Assembly: GCA_023423775.1 (NCBI GenBank)
Contig: JAFAEZ010000214.1
Location: 1-7,747, forward strand
Length of the DNA stretch: 7,747 bases
Source: Pseudomonadota bacterium
GTDB taxonomy: Bacteria > Pseudomonadota > Alphaproteobacteria > Sphingomonadales > Sphingomonadaceae
Reading direction: 5' to 3'
Positions 6,575-7,747 of this stretch are shown here, piece after piece. Each line of letters begins with the position of its first letter. The stretch's first letter is position 1. The notes below the pieces were generated by a model, which had not been told where the DNA came from, made no database searches, and saw nothing but the letters and a program-made list of their open reading frames with translations. Both the position numbers and the translations under genes were made by a program.

Positions 6575-6583
6575 ACTCCCAAC

Positions 6584-7426
6584 ATGCAAGAACAAGCCCC
6601 CAAGCACGGCGCCCTCGCCTCCCCCGTCCCGCCGCCCGGCGCGGCCGCAGACTGGACCGTGCCGCAGAATTGGCAGGATTTCAGCGCCGAGGACCACCGC
6701 GTCTGGGACGTGCTGTTCGCGCGCCAGCAGAAGCTCCTGCCCGGCCGCGCGGTCGAGGCGTTCGGCCAGAGCCTGGACGTGCTGCGGCTGTCGCGGCCGG
6801 GGGTGCCCAATTTCGAGGAACTTAACGAAAGACTCTTCGCCCGCACCGGCTGGTCGGTGGTCGCCGTGCCCGGCCTCGTCCCCGACGACGTCTTCTTCCA
6901 GCATCTGAGCGAGCGCCGCTTCCCGGCCGGCAACTTCATCCGCACCGCCGAGCAGCTCGACTACCTCGAGGAGCCGGACGTATTCCACGACGTGTTCGGC
7001 CATGTCCCGCTGCTCGCCCAGAGCGAATTCGCCGATTTCATGCAGGCGCTCGGCCATCTCGGCCTCGAAGCGCTGGACCAGGGCGCGCTGCACCGGCTCG
7101 CCCGCCTCTACTGGTACACGGTCGAATTCGGCCTCGCCCGCGAAGGCGGCGACCTCAAGATCTACGGGGCCGGCATCCTCTCCAGCTTCGGCGAGAGCCG
7201 CTACGCGCTCGAAAGCGAGGTCCCGAACCGGATCGGCTTCGAAATGGAGCGCGTGTTGCGCACCACCTACAAGACCGACAGCTTCCAAGAGAGCTACTTC
7301 GTCATCGACCGGTTCGAAGACGTGCTGAACCTCGTCAGGCGCGGCGACCTGTCTTCGCTCTACGCCAAGCTCGATGCTGAGGCCGATCTGGACCCCGCCC
7401 CCTGCGCCCCGGCGCTGGCGGCGTAA
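6584..7426 (+). CDS. phhA: Phenylalanine 4-hydroxylase
   Basis: Hydroxylates phenylalanine to tyrosine with O2, ferrous iron and a tetrahydropterin, in the cytosol. The 280-residue protein matches the single-domain bacterial type without the regulatory ACT domain of animal enzymes. The iron ligands are visible as HDVFGH (H135, H140) and the Glu of YWYTVEFGL (E181). Other family blocks are RFPAGNFIR, EPDVFHD, KIYGAGILSSFGE and TTYKTDSFQESYFVI. It has its own Shine-Dalgarno, promoter and Tyr leader, separate from the aro operon. The Tyr-codon leader suggests a biosynthetic role in making Tyr, not only Phe catabolism. No pterin-4a-carbinolamine dehydratase (phhB) and no tyrA are in the window. 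No convincing terminator follows it in 7427-7552. Confidence 0.97.
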   Translation: MQEQAPKHGALASPVPPPGAAADWTVPQNWQDFSAEDHRVWDVLFARQQKLLPGRAVEAFGQSLDVLRLSRPGVPNFEELNERLFARTGWSVVAVPGLVPDDVFFQHLSERRFPAGNFIRTAEQLDYLEEPDVFHDVFGHVPLLAQSEFADFMQALGHLGLEALDQGALHRLARLYWYTVEFGLAREGGDLKIYGAGILSSFGESRYALESEVPNRIGFEMERVLRTTYKTDSFQESYFVIDRFEDVLNLVRRGDLSSLYAKLDAEADLDPAPCAPALAA

Positions 7427-7539
7427 CCCGGCGGATTCCCAATTCGGGACAACGAAATCTTGGAAATGGGGGGTGTGGAAGAGTAAGGGGTTGAGTCGGG
7501 CCAGTTATTCGCCCCGATTATCCCGCACAACCGACTTTC

Positions 7540-7546
7540 AGGGAGG
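7540..7546 (+). promoter_or_regulatory. Strong Shine-Dalgarno of the small peptide gene
   Basis: AGGGAGG stands 6 bases before ATG 7553. It is the strongest ribosome binding site in the window outside pheA, and is the main evidence that this short ORF is translated. Confidence 0.65.
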
Positions 7547-7552
7547 TTTACG

Positions 7553-7717
7553 ATGCGTGATCTTCAACCTGCAGAATTGGCATTCGTCTACGGCGCCGGC
7601 GGCAAGGGCAAGAGCTGCAAGCCCAAGAAATATAAGTGCAAGGGCGGAAGCGGCAGTCGCGGCAAGGGCAGCCGGAGCCGCGGCCATGGCAGCGGCAGCG
7701 GCAGCCGGGGCTGCTGA
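7553..7717 (+). CDS. Small basic Gly/Ser/Lys-rich peptide with double-glycine-type leader (microcin/RiPP-like)
   Basis: The ORF encodes 54 residues and begins MRDLQPAELAFVYGAGG. It fits the double-glycine leader pattern closely if cut after Gly14-Ala15: Leu at -12, Glu at -8, Leu at -7, Val at -4, Gly-Ala at -2/-1. Class II microcin precursors share the MR(E/D)L opening and this pattern, and are processed and exported by C39-peptidase ABC transporters. The remaining 39 residues have three Cys (22, 29, 54), eight Lys, four Arg and no acidic residue. They end in a low-complexity Gly-Ser-Arg tract with three GGCAGC repeats at 7688-7705. No transporter, immunity or modification gene is in view, though the window ends 30 bases later. 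It could be a bacteriocin, a modified peptide, or a small secreted basic protein. I know of no specific family. Confidence 0.6.
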   Translation: MRDLQPAELAFVYGAGGKGKSCKPKKYKCKGGSGSRGKGSRSRGHGSGSGSRGC

Positions 7718-7747
7718 GCCGGGCGGCGCAGTAAAGCGCAGCTGACC

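Noticed and set aside
7427..7520. Short stems after phhA (TCCC/GGGA near 7448-7460; TCGGG/CCCGA near 7496-7517) as terminators
   Set aside because: The stems are only 4-5 bp and no T run follows either one.
7491..7521. Possible promoter TTGAGT ... GATTAT before the small peptide gene
   Set aside because: The spacing is 19 bases and both boxes are imperfect. It is too weak to list as a feature, although some promoter is expected in 7427-7540.
7374..7745. Ala-rich open frame overlapping the end of phhA and the small peptide
   Set aside because: It starts inside phhA, has no ribosome binding site, and its Ala/Arg run is the frame-shifted reading of the Gly-Ser tract of the 54-residue peptide.

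Overview
The window is high-GC DNA with strong G/C preference at third codon positions. The AroC and AroE proteins read like those of a sphingomonad-type alphaproteobacterium. That placement is from recalled family resemblance, not from a search.

Layout, all on the + strand. (1) Positions 1-214 hold the end of an upstream coding region, possibly a hotdog-fold thioesterase. Its frame has no stop before the next gene. (2) Positions 215-6321 are a tightly packed aromatic operon: a class II DAHP synthase, EPSP synthase (aroA), an ACT-less prephenate dehydratase (pheA), chorismate synthase (aroC), 3-dehydroquinate synthase (aroB) and shikimate dehydrogenase (aroE). The first five genes are joined by four 4-base ATGA overlaps, and aroE follows aroB after 3 bases. 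(3) Positions 6322-6583 are a regulatory region: a TTGACA promoter, a short leader ORF containing Tyr-Leu-Tyr-Tyr, and an intrinsic terminator with a matching antiterminator pairing. I read this as a tyrosine-responsive transcription attenuator. (4) Positions 6584-7426 encode phenylalanine 4-hydroxylase (phhA). (5) Positions 7553-7717 encode a 54-residue, very basic, three-cysteine peptide with a microcin-type double-glycine leader.

How the genes fit together: the operon covers DAHP formation, dehydroquinate, shikimate, EPSP, chorismate and prephenate conversion to phenylpyruvate. Dehydroquinase, shikimate kinase, chorismate mutase and an aminotransferase are not in the window. Both control-point enzymes look stripped of regulation: the DAHP synthase is short and lacks most of the segment before its FTSHE motif, and the dehydratase has no ACT domain. 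This suggests a dedicated, feedback-resistant supply line for Phe or a Phe-derived product. No tyrA is present. PhhA makes Tyr from Phe, and its leader carries Tyr codons, so Tyr supply here may run through PhhA under control of Tyr-tRNA charging. The main items to check are the Tyr attenuator, the double-glycine peptide, and the deregulated aromatic operon.
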